Positions 25,501-35,700 of a stretch of DNA of 64,000 nt are shown piece by piece. Numbering within the stretch: position 1 is the first letter of the stretch; every line of letters starts with the position of its first letter. The notes beneath the pieces are model-generated. The model had not been told where the DNA came from and made no database searches. It saw nothing but the letters and a program-made list of their open reading frames with translations. This DNA is from Mesomycoplasma bovoculi M165/69. Lineage in GTDB: Bacteria > Bacillota_I > Bacilli_A > Mycoplasmatales > Metamycoplasmataceae. Location: contig NZ_CP007154.1 of the NCBI RefSeq assembly GCF_000524555.1, positions 310,001 through 374,000 of the forward strand. The letters run 5' to 3'. A program made the translations under genes and the position numbers.

Positions 25501-25765
25501 AGCAACATCATTTATTAATCGTGGAATTGATTTTTATAGTATTGGTGATCCTGCTTTTGGATCAGAACAAAACCACATTACCTTCAAAGCTATGGCTGTT
25601 TTCAAAGATAAAGATGAACATGGTGTAACCCAAAACTCTGAAGTTCGTCGTCAAATTGCTAAAGCATTTATAAAACAATACTTCACTGAAGATCAAGAAG
25701 CTGAAGGTGCTCAAAACCAAGGTAAACAAACCCAAAGTAGTAATACTTCAAACTCAACAAACTAA
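22517..25765 (+). CDS. P102-like adhesin family protein (1082 aa)
   Basis: Second gene of the adhesin pair, 22 bases after the first and probably co-transcribed. The ATG at 22517 gives a short basic N-terminus with one TGA-encoded Trp, then a hydrophobic anchor at residues ~12-33. A Pro/Gly/Thr-rich linker (residues ~215-290) contains three exact 21-bp repeats. The rest is mixed beta/alpha with no enzyme motif visible. P102 relatives bind plasminogen or fibronectin in other species, but nothing here proves that. The C-terminus is Gln/Ser/Asn-rich. Just past the stop, the +1 frame continues for 15 more Ser/Thr-rich codons before its own stop, suggesting that a one-base change shortened the tail. 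Confidence 0.7.
23234..23296 (+). repeat. Three tandem 21-bp repeats encoding GTPGQSA
   Basis: Three identical 21-base units (starts 23234, 23255, 23276) in the Pro/Gly linker of the P102-like gene, flanked by degenerate TPANP units. In-frame copy-number change would give size variants of the protein. Confidence 0.9.
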
Positions 25766-25990
25766 CACCAACGGACAAGGCACCAGTAGCTCTACTGTTA
25801 GCAGTTAACCCAACCCAAACCCAACTTATTCAAATGTACAACACTTTAAATCTTTTTTAGAAGTAAAATCTTAAGTAGTTTATCTACTAAAAAAAAGTGT
25901 TAGTGCAAAAATAAATTTCACAAACACAACTAACAAACAAAATCCTTATCCTTAAAAATTAAATTAAAAATTTTCATATCAATAACAATC

Positions 25991-26021
25991 AAACACAAAT
26001 GAGCAATCATTTGTGTTTTTT
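25991..26021 (+). terminator. Terminator hairpin
   Basis: Perfect 12-bp stem AAACACAAATGA/TCATTTGTGTTT around the loop GCAA, followed by a T-run. It separates the adhesin operon from the restriction-modification gene and could work in both directions because of the A-rich left flank. Confidence 0.75.
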
Positions 26022-26117
26022 ATTCTATTAATATATATTGTTTTTAAAAGTATAAGTAAGTAAATTAATCTATAAAAATGCTTTTAATTATTTTTATAAA
26101 TATTTATGCTTTTAAAA

Positions 26118-26126
26118 TGCTATAAT
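26118..26126 (+). promoter_or_regulatory. Extended -10 promoter (TGCTATAAT)
   Basis: TGC directly before TATAAT (26121-26126), about 50 bases upstream of the ATG at 26176. The Shine-Dalgarno sequence AAAGGAG is at about 26160-26166. Confidence 0.65.
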
Positions 26127-26175
26127 TAAAAATATTTAATTTTAGTTAAATTATTATTTAAAAGGAGTACCACAA

Positions 26176-28470
26176 ATGTCTAATAAAGATAAAGAATTTG
26201 ATGTAGTTAAAGATTTTACAAACAAATTGGGTTTGAAAAATCGTACTGATGGTACTATCCCTTTTTATAAAAAAATAACAAATGGTAAACAGGCCACCAA
26301 ACCTGATGGCTATTTTTATTATGAAGGTATTACCTTTATTTTAGATGCAAAAGCAGAAGGTAAAAAATTTACAGGTCAACTTAAAGACTATATGACCAAT
26401 GAGCCCAACCCTAACTTTATTGGCTTTGAATACAACAAAAGTGAATTAAGAGTTTATCTCAAAGGTGAATTAGTTGCAAGTGAAACAACTGTGCAAAATA
26501 AGGAATATTATAAAAATACTTATTTTCCTAATTTAAAAGTTAATAATGCTCAAAAAGTTGCAGAAGAAACTAAGAACTTAGTTGATTTGTTTTGAAACGC
26601 CAATATCGACAAACAATTAAATGTTCACTTTATTGGCGCTATCTTTGTCATCAAAACTTTGCACAAAGACTTCGATAAGCTAATGCAAAATATCTTTAGT
26701 GACAATAATACTATTTCCATATTACAAAGATTAATACAAGCACTAAATAAAGAAATCGATAATAATGACAACATTAATAAAGTTCGTACTAAAAATTATT
26801 TAATCAGATGTCTTGAAGAGTCAACTATTCAAAATGCCAGTGTCAATGATATTCATAATATCTTAGAAACTATAGTAAGAATTTATAATAATATTCATCT
26901 TGATTCAGATTTTGAAGGTTTTGATATTATGAATCGCTTTTTGCAAGTATTTCGCAAATGAAATAGTGCAAATGCTAATGAAAAAGGTGAAGTGTTTACT
27001 CCAGACCATATTGCTCAATTAATGGCTGAATTAATTGATCTTAGCTATCAAGATCATATATTAGATCCAACTTGCGGAAGTGGAACATTTTTAACCAACG
27101 CTCTTGCCCTTATGGTTAAAGATGTTGAAAGCAAACTTGGAAGCAATAAGAAAAAAATAACAGAAGAAATTAGCACTATTAAGCAAAGTAGACTAATTGG
27201 GATTGAAGTCAATGAATTTAATGCAACACTTGCATCTGTTAATATGATGATGCACAATGATGGTAGTTCTATGATTATTTTTGACAATTGTTTCAATGCA
27301 CTATCCGGTCTCACTTATAACAAAGTGTTAATGAATCCACCCTTTAATCAGAAAGATCATGAACTTAAATTCGTTTTAGAAACACTTAAATTTTTAAAAA
27401 TTGGTGGCCTTTTAGCCACTATTGTGCCCAAAACGGTTTTAAAAGGTAAAAGTAGCAAAAATTTTTTTAATCAAGATTATTTAAAACAAATATTTAGTTT
27501 TTGTAAACTCGAAGCTGTAATTTCCTTACCTGATGACTTGTTTGCACCAAATGCAGGTGTGGCCACTGCAATTGCTATTTTTAAAAAAAATAGAGAATAT
27601 GATCTTAATTTACTAAATCAGTCCACAACTAATTTTGAGCAACAAAGTCTTTTTATCAATATGAAAGATGATGGTTTTTATCATCCCAAAGATAACTTTC
27701 GATATCCAACAAGTAAATGAAATGAGATTAGGACTCAAGTCATAAATGCTTACAAGCATAAAATATATGATGAATTTTTAGCTTTTGAAAAAACAGTTAA
27801 TTATAATGATCAACTCTTATTTGAGAACTTTAACTCCCATCGACCATATGAAGTGGTCCAAAGCACTTTTGTCAAAACCATTCGTGAAAATCTGGCAGCT
27901 AAAATTCTTTCTGGCATCAAAATTAAATACAATAAATACAATTTTAAAGATGACCCAGATTTTTATAACCATCAAGTTGAATTTAAAAAGTTTAAAATTG
28001 TTGAACTAATTGAAAAAATTGCAATTGGTTCAGAGAAAAAGTCTATTGATAGAAAAATTGAAAACAAATTTAAATCTGGCATTCCACTAATTATTGCTAA
28101 AAAGGACAACAATGGAGTTGGTGGTTTAGTTGAACAATACAATCAAAGCTGAAAAAACAAAATTGTTATCATCAATGGTGGTGATGGTGGCGGTGGCAAA
28201 ACCTTTTATTGTGACTTCGAATTTGCAGCCACTAATTTTGTAACCATTTGTGATTTAAAACCAATGTGACAAAATAGATTTGATGACAATGCCTTATTTT
28301 ATTTAAGCACAGTCATTAGTGAACGACTCCACAAGTATGTTAATCATGGACTTACTCGTAAGGACTTAAATCCTGAAATTATGATTAAATTACCAGTTGA
28401 TTCACAAGGTGATTTAGATATTAAATATATGTCTGATTATATTGCTAATTTAAAAATTAGAAATAATTAA
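26176..28470 (+). CDS. Single-chain restriction-modification enzyme (type IIG/BcgI-like)
   Basis: One 764-residue chain appears to carry all three activities. The N-terminal nuclease (~1-120) shows a PD-(D/E)xK pattern, P-D44 then D57-A-K59. A helical HsdM-like spacer follows. The N6-adenine methyltransferase has motif I DPTCGSGTF (from residue 297) and motif IV NPPF (387-390). The C-terminal ~200 residues look like one half of an HsdS specificity subunit (FKIVELIEKIAIG, then IPLIIAKKDNNGVGG and IINGGDGGGGKTFY). It would cut and methylate one DNA target whose sequence cannot be read from the protein. It stands alone with its own promoter and no separate hsdS or hsdR, and no frame break or homopolymer long enough for phase switching was seen. 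At 764 residues it is short for the class. Confidence 0.85.
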
Positions 28471-28582
28471 TTTTATCTAGTCGAGTCCAAACATAGGAAC
28501 AATTGTTTTTTATATGTTTGTCAAATAAATTGCTTTTTTAAAAAACTCAATAATATTTTTATTTACTTTTAAACAATGTCAT

Positions 28583-28588
28583 TATAAT
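28583..28588 (+). promoter_or_regulatory. -10 box (TATAAT)
   Basis: TATAAT 65 bases upstream of the ATG at 28654. The leader of roughly 58 nt ends with a good AAGGAG ribosome binding site. Confidence 0.5.
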
Positions 28589-28653
28589 ATAGTTGAATTA
28601 TCTAATTGATTTCAATTTTTTGTTTATTTTGTTAAAAATTAAAAAGGAGTTAT

Positions 28654-30300
28654 ATGAAAAAGGCATCATTGAAAAATTTTTTTATCTTGTTGTCTACATC
28701 TGTGATTGCTACAACTTCGTTACTAGGTTTTAGCCACAATAAAACAACAGTTGATAATTTCACCAATAACCAAAGCACACCTAGTTTTAGTGCCCAATCT
28801 TTTGCTTCACAAACTGTGCAATCAACACAAACCAAAGCTACAGCTTATTTTGAAAAAACTGTTTTTCAAAATGCAGATTCATTTAATTATATAAATGTTA
28901 GTTTACCACTTCAAAGCAGTGAAATTAGTGATTTAAATTTAGATTCACTTTTTATTAGTTTTACATTGTCGCATCCAAATGCTGAAGATGACAATGTTAT
29001 GTATCTTGGTTACAAAAATAAAGTGGATGAAATTACCAACAGTATTTTGCCAACCAAAGTTTCATTGGAAAACGGAAAATACAATGAGCAATCTAAAACT
29101 TATACTTTAACAGTGAAATTTTCAGGAATGTATGCTTGAGATTTATCAACTTTCAAATTTCAATTAGGACTTGATGGAAGAGCGATTGAAATTAAGCCAA
29201 CTAATAAACCACAACCAAAACCAATTTATGAATCAAAAGCAGCAAAATCAACACAAACTAAAGTTAAAAGTAGAAAACGTCGTTCAGTCGAATCTATACC
29301 AAGCCCACAAAGAGAAGACCAAATGAGTGATGTAGATTTACTCAAACTAGTTCAGTCAACTCCTAAATACACACCGCCAGCAAGGCCACAATGAAAATCA
29401 TCTTATAAAGACTTTAAAATCACTCCTGTTTTTCAAAGTCGTAGCGCAGAAGTTAGAGCTACTACCAACCATTATAAGCCTAACGGTTATGTAACTCTTA
29501 ATGCTCCAGATGATTATTTAGGTGTTTTAGATCATAGCCAATGAACTGGGTTTGTACCTGACTTGAGATGATATCAAGTATCTATTCCTAATGAATATAG
29601 ATTTTTTGAAAATGATGAGAGAAAATTCTACATAAATATGAATATTCAAGAAGGTAACAAATCATCTAGTGTTTCATATATAGTAGATGGTCACAAAGCT
29701 ACATTAATTACTAACTATGGGTCTAATAAAAATGATATTAGTATGTTTGAAAAAACATATAAGGCAGATGATAACAAAGGGGTGATTACTTTTCAAATCC
29801 GTTTAGGTCAACGTTTTGACCCAGCTAAATCTAGATTAACAATGTCATTTACTGGATTTAGAAATGGAACATACTTTCAAGTAACAGGGTCTAAAACACC
29901 ACCTAAAGTTACAAAATTAAGTGATTGACAACAACGTGAAGTTTGAAATAGAGGTACCTGAAATAAATATGTTACTATTGAAAATAGTGACCAAGCAAAA
30001 GAAAATGATAAATTAACAGTTGAATTAAAACACCCAGATGCACCAGATGTTACATTGCATTATAAAGTTGAAGGTCAAAAATTGGTTGATGATGGTAACA
30101 ATGGCAACTCTATCAAATTTAAGATTTATAATAAATGAGGTAAAAATATAGATGTTAAAAGTGGACATAAATTTGGATTCTATGTTGAATTAAGTAGTTT
30201 ATTTGATCCAACTAAAACTGAAATAGTTGTCACATTTAAAGGTAAAACACAAACTGTAAACTTACCTAACTTTTGAAATATGTTTCCTGAAAGATACTAA
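28654..30300 (+). CDS. Secreted protein of unknown function (548 aa)
   Basis: I do not recognise a family. Residues 1-27 form a signal peptide or anchor (basic start, then FFILLSTSVIATTSLLGF) without a lipobox Cys. Residues ~60-180 and ~245-540 are beta-rich. A basic linker around residue 207 reads RKRRS, a possible cleavage site between the two halves. The C-terminal half has three modules with repeating W-x-x-Y-V-T-I and K-x-G-F-Y-V-E-L strands. Five TGA-encoded Trp sit in otherwise conserved-looking strands. The gene has its own promoter and converges on the DUF31 protease, sharing a terminator with it. An extracellular function is likely; nothing more specific can be supported. Confidence 0.75.
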
Positions 30301-30318
30301 TTGAACAAATTTCATATT

Positions 30319-30345
30319 AAAAAACACCCAAAACGGGTGTTTTTT
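30319..30345. terminator. Bidirectional terminator between convergent genes
   Basis: Stem AAAAAACACCC/GGGTGTTTTTT around AAAAC. A-run on the left and T-run on the right allow it to end both the plus-strand secreted-protein gene and the minus-strand protease gene. Confidence 0.85.
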
Positions 30346-30392
30346 AATTATTTTATTAATTTTTTAAAATTTTGTTGTATGATTGCAATTCC

Positions 30393-32390
30393 TTATTTTC
30401 TTTTATAATCTCAATTTAAACCTTTATCAAATAGAGCTGTTTTAAAATTCAGATCATCATGATGCATTTGGCGCAATGCTGACAAATAACTTTTGCGTTG
30501 GTCTGCAAAACCACCATAAATGACATCATAAGCTGGCAAATTATATTTACCATAATAACCTTTGTAATCAAAACCACTAGAGTATAAATTAGTAATTACA
30601 CTTGTAGATGATTTTGAATCAGAACCTGCAAAAATACCATAGAGATTATCGCCAATGTAGACTCCAGAGCCACTAGCTCCTGGAGCTGTGACATAATTGT
30701 CAATGTGAGTGGTAAGTCCAGTTCATAGATAATGTTTTTTGACTATCTTACCATCTTTGAGATAAGGTACATCAAGGCTTTGTTGACCAAAGATTGGAGC
30801 TGTAATCAAAATATCACTCACTCCTGGTCGATTAACAAAATTGCGATATCCTCAACTAGTTGAAAAATCACTACCACCAGCTAGTGATTTTCAATCTACA
30901 AATTGATTGGATGCAATTTTAGAATATAAATCTCGATTTTTATTAATTCAAGGTGTCCGCGCTACATCTGAGTCCTTATTTGATTTGGGATATTTATCTT
31001 CATCTTTTAATTTTAGAGTAGATTCATACTTAAATTGAGGAAATCCCAAAGAATAAAATGGATTAGGTGGTAATTTATAATAATCATCGCTTAGTATATC
31101 TGTTTTATCAAGTTTGTTAGCTAAGTGACCATCATAAAAATCTTGAGTAATAAGACGAGCCTGGGCTTCTGAATCAAAGGTGATTTCAACTATGCCAACA
31201 TCAAGTGCTAGTCCAAAATCTTGAATTTCCTTTTGCTTACTAATACTTGCCAAATCTAAATTAAAAAAGTCAGTTCCAAGTAAAACTGTCCTAATATTCA
31301 TCTTACCAACAGGATTGAGACCTGTATAATTACCTTGCTTATCAAGACCATTATTGCTAACTCCATTTTTATCATGAACAGTGAGGGTTACTGTTTTGTA
31401 ATCACTAGGATTATCTAGTGTTGGGGAAATAATTTTGTCAGTATTTACATCACTGTTGAGTTTGATAATTTCCAAATCTCAAGTATTTGTTTGCAAATCA
31501 TTTGGATTAAAATTATCCAAAGTTCCTCAAAGTCCATCTTTTTGATAATTATTAGCAATTTTTAAATTTGCAATCACATGAGCAGCAGTGATAAAATATC
31601 AAGTTTTTGGATATGAGCCATCTGGCTCAATTTTGTAATCCAAAATTGTGGCACTACCTTCGTGGATGTTGACAAATTTAACCAAAGAAGCAGGATCGCT
31701 AGTTGAATTAAATCTGGCACCATCACGATAATAAAATGAAACTGCTCGTTTTGCCAAGTTTTGATAATTTGGATTAGCCAAAACTCTTGGTAATCCACTT
31801 CGATCTGGTCCAACATTATTTTGTCCAGCAACCATTACTCCAGGAAATTTTTTATTAGTTGCAACTAAATTAATATCAAGACCATCAATCTTGCCATTGT
31901 CCAAATGGGGCAAAGAATAAAATCTTTTTTGAGCATTTTGATAAAGCATTTGCCCAACCTCTTTGGCTTTTTTATCAAGATCTGCAAGAATTGAAGGATC
32001 AATTTTAGTATCTTTGTGTTCGCTTTCAAGTTGAAGAAAAGATGGTAAGGTTTTCTTATCATAATAGTATTCAAACTTGTTGCCATAATTATTTTTATAA
32101 GTAATTACATCTTTATTTGGATTATCGAATTTATAATAATCCCTTTTTACTCTTTTACCATCTTTGAAAAGTCCAGCAAGTTCTAAATAACTTTTTTGCT
32201 CATTAGGATTTACAAGCTCATCATTGTCATCATCACTTTGATCAAAGTTATCTTTGGGAGCGATGGTGCTAGCTATCTTTTGAGTATCTTGAGATTTTTG
32301 ATTATCTAAAGGTGTAGAAATAGTTGGTGAACTACAAGATATTAATGAAAAAATAGGGATAAATAATCAAATTAATTTTTTTTTATTCAT
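30393..32390 (-). CDS. DUF31-family serine protease, lipoprotein (665 aa)
   Basis: Trypsin-fold protease of the mycoplasma DUF31 group, which includes the immunoglobulin protease MIP. The N-terminus has a lipoprotein signal with lipobox LISC, so it is probably anchored on the outer face of the membrane. Candidate triad: His271 in FITAAHV, Asp397 in ALDVGIVEI and Ser573 in APGASGSGVYIG. The Asp/Asn-rich region after the Cys is a linker. It is transcribed divergently from a second, larger DUF31 protease. A -10 box (TATAAT on the minus strand at 32446-32441) gives a ~44-nt leader without a visible Shine-Dalgarno site. The substrate is unknown: MIP works with the antibody-binding protein MIB encoded next to it, and I see no clear MIB here. 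Confidence 0.85.
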
Positions 32391-32604
32391 AGTTAGTGAT
32401 TTATACAATAAAGGTATTTGTTTTTACAAAACTTTATTATATTATAGTTAAATAATGTTAGAAAATGTATAAATTAACTTCTTGTTGTTTAAGTTTTGTC
32501 ACCTTAATGTTTAAAATTTAATAAATTTGTTAAATGTTTTTAAATTAACTGTGATTTTAATTGAAAACAAATTAATTGGATTTATTGGCTGTTGATTATA
32601 GTTT

Positions 32605-32613
32605 TGCTATAAT
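32605..32613 (+). promoter_or_regulatory. Extended -10 promoter (TGCTATAAT) of the large protease
   Basis: Consensus TATAAT (32608-32613) preceded by TGC. The start of transcription would be near 32620, giving a leader of about 80 nt that contains the hairpin at 32658-32690. Confidence 0.65.
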
Positions 32614-32651
32614 TTATTTATTTAAAAAATGTTAAAAAATAGAATAGAAAG

Positions 32652-32701
32652 AGGAGGTTTTTTGTAGAAATATCATTTTACTACAAAAAATAAGCATAAA
32701 T
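32652..32701 (+). promoter_or_regulatory. Strong Shine-Dalgarno separated from its ATG by a 10-bp hairpin
   Basis: AGGAGG (32652-32657) is followed at once by a perfect 10-bp stem, TTTTTTGTAG (32658-32667) with CTACAAAAAA (32681-32690), a 13-base loop, and 11 more bases to the ATG at 32702. The linear distance from SD to ATG is 44 bases, too far for initiation. With the stem folded it becomes about 11. The only nearby alternative start is TTG directly followed by TAG (32662-32667). Confidence 0.6.
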
Positions 32702-35700
32702 ATGGCTAAATTTTTTAGAAAAAAAGTTCTTATTCCTTTAATGATTTCATTACCAGTTGTTGCAACAAGTATTGGAGTTGGAGTTTATTTTGGTAAAAAA
32801 ACAACAATGTATGACCTCCCTAGTTTATCTATTGATTCATCTACTAATGAAATTAAAGATATTTTGACCAATTCTAATTCAGATGTGCCCACTGATTTGA
32901 AAGAATACTTGCTATCAATTGTAAATGATATTGATAAAAACAAAGAAATTGATGTTCAAAAAGTTGCAGAAACATTAAAAAAATGAGCAAAAATTAATGA
33001 TTATTTATCTCAAATTAAACAAACTAATTTTAGTGAACATTACACTGATTTTTTACAACAATCTTTGAATTTAAATATTGCTGAAATCGAAAATAAAAAA
33101 AATAGTTTAGAAAAAGATATTGATAAAAAAGATGTATCTGGTGTTAAGCAATTAATTGATAAATCAGATGAAATTCAACAAATTGAAAATTCTTTGTCCA
33201 ACTTTTACACAACTGGGGACAAGTTTAAAGAAGACTACAAACAAATTCAAAATGTTTTTACTAATCTTGATACTGTTTTAACAAAATCTAGTCTCCAAGA
33301 ATTAAAAATGAATCTAGTTGATAACTTTACTAAACATCAAGATCTAAAAGGCTTTTTAAACAAAATTCAAAAAATTCAATCAAATGTTGAAAAAATTGCT
33401 TCTAAATCTAATGAGGATAGTGAAGTTGAAAAAAATGGTAAGATTGATATTAGTGATTTAGGAACTATAAAATCAAATGATAAAGATCTTAATGAATTAA
33501 AAGATTCAGTAGCTGATCTTCATTTAACACCAACTAAGCAACTAGATCAAATAGAAAATAATAAAAACAGTGCTGAATCACAAATAGATAATTTACAATC
33601 ACTATCACTTGAGTTACAAACAGCTTTTAAAGATAAAATTAGTTCTACAGATGATGAAAAAATTATAACTGGCTTAGTTAATCAAGCTAGTGCATACAAC
33701 ACCACAGCAAGTGATCTCATTCACACTGTTGAAATGGCTAAAAATGTTAAACAAAGCTCAAGCTATACATCAGCTACCAATCAAAACATATTTGATAGTG
33801 CTTTTGAAAAAGCGCAAGAAGTATTAAATTCTAATTCAAAACTTATTTCAAATAATAACTATCTTGATTCAGATAGTTCTATTTCAACTTTAGGAACTCT
33901 AACAACAAATTTAAAAGCAGCAATTGCAGCCTTAAATGGAAAAACAAATGAAAAGGAAATTGTTGACTTTAAAGCTGATGTTGAAAAGAAACTAGAAGTT
34001 GGTTTTTACAAAGGAGTTGATAAATATAATCTTAAAAATCTAATTTATAGTGTAAGTATCGATAATGATACTAAACCGCTTTTACTTACAGAAAACACTA
34101 TTGATGATGTTGAACTAACTTATTTAGGTTCACAATTAAATAATGATGATATCAATAAATTAGACCTAACTTATCAAGCAACTAAAATTTCTGATCCTAA
34201 AGTTACAGCAACAATTCACAAAACAATGACTTTTACTAATGATTTCAAAACAATTATAAATAAAATTCATTTTGGTAATTTAGATGATTTATTTGATTTT
34301 GATTATGGTAGATTAGCAAATTATTTCGAATCTGATGTCCAAAGTAAAAAAACAGAAATTGAATCTAAATTTACTAACAAACTAACAAATGTAAATGGAT
34401 TTTTTACTTACAAAATTAAAGAGGGATCATTAGCATATGAAGCTGATAAAACGATAAGTTTAAGTGTTGATTTTTTTGTTAATAAAAGGCTTGTAAAAGA
34501 AGAAAAATTAAAGACAAAACAACCAATTACTTTTTGAAATAATGGATCCACTGGAGATCAAAGGTTTGGTTTTGACTATGATCTCAAAAAAGCGGTTAGC
34601 TTTATTGAACACAAGCATATGGACAATAATAAACCAGTTCCTAATCTAGATGCAGAATTAATTTGGGAAAATACAACTATAAAACCAGGTGCAACTAAAA
34701 CACATAGTGATTATAAGCCAGATGATGCTATTAAGGCTTTAGATGAATCTTATGATTTTCCTAAAATTGGAGAGTATCAAATTTATCCTAAAAAAATAAT
34801 CTGACCAAAATATACTAATGATAAAGACTACATGACAACGGCAAATGTATTTTTTTGAATTAAAAAAGATGGTGTAGATTTGCCATTTAGTGAAATTAAA
34901 AGTAATATTTCAGATTCTGAAGAGTATGAAAATAACTTTGCAAAAAACATAAACTATTTCAAACCATTTTATTTCACTGATATTCAACCAAAAAATGGTC
35001 ATGAGTGATTTGAGTCATCAGATTTTGTTCCGGAGGATAAAACAAAACATAGCATTTTTTCCACAGATAAAGCAATAATTGATCAAATTAATAGCAAAAA
35101 TTTTGAGATCCGCAAGGCAGATGGTGCAATCATCAATAAACAACCTATTAAATATTCTGTTTTAGATCCCCAAGATATCATTCAACAAAAAGCGTATTCT
35201 GCTCTAAATTATTTACTTAAATTAAAATCTACAAATGGAGCAAATCAAGCAAATAATTCTACAAACACAACCTCAAAAGAAGAGCAAGAAGCAAAGCAAG
35301 CCGCTAAAAATAACATGGAAAATAATGAGTTTAAGGACAATAAAGAGGTTGAAGATGGACTCAAAGATGCATTGGGTAAAATAATTAAGCCAAAAAACAC
35401 ACCACCAGCAGCGAAAGATTCAGATTTTTATTCATCCAAAGATGACATTAGTAGTTCTGAAGATAGAGCTAATAATTTAAATATAAGTAGCATATCACAA
35501 AAATATTTTATTTATTTTTATGATGTCAAAGCAGTAACAGATCATCCAGATTACTTATCTTTTAAATTAGGATTTATTTTTAAAAATGATACAAGAAGAA
35601 GATACTCTCCAAATAAAACATTTATTTTAACTCATTTAAGAAATGACTTTAAATATAATTTATATCCAGAAGTTATCCTAAATCGTCTAAAACTCAGTGA

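Larger units (their letters stand above)
25766..26175. other. Non-coding gap between the adhesin pair and the restriction enzyme
   Basis: 410 bases without a credible gene. The first ~45 bases look like the out-of-frame remnant of the P102-like C-terminus (Thr/Asn/Ser codons in the +1 frame ending at TAA). A clear terminator hairpin (25991-26021) and the promoter of the next gene (26118-26126) follow. Confidence 0.65.
32391..32701. other. Divergent promoter region between the two proteases
   Basis: 311 bases without a gene. Minus-strand -10 TATAAT at 32446-32441 serves the lipoprotein protease. The plus-strand extended -10 TGCTATAAT at 32605-32613 serves the large protease. The last 50 bases hold an unusual ribosome binding site and hairpin (separate entry). 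Shared control of both proteases is possible but not shown. Confidence 0.65.

Noticed and set aside
28654-32390. Secreted protein plus DUF31 protease as a MIB-MIP pair
   Set aside because: The genes converge instead of forming a tandem operon, and the secreted protein shows no feature I can link to MIB.
32662-32667. TTG-TAG as a real start codon for a leader peptide
   Set aside because: It is followed at once by a stop, so it cannot encode a peptide; kept only as a note in the hairpin finding.
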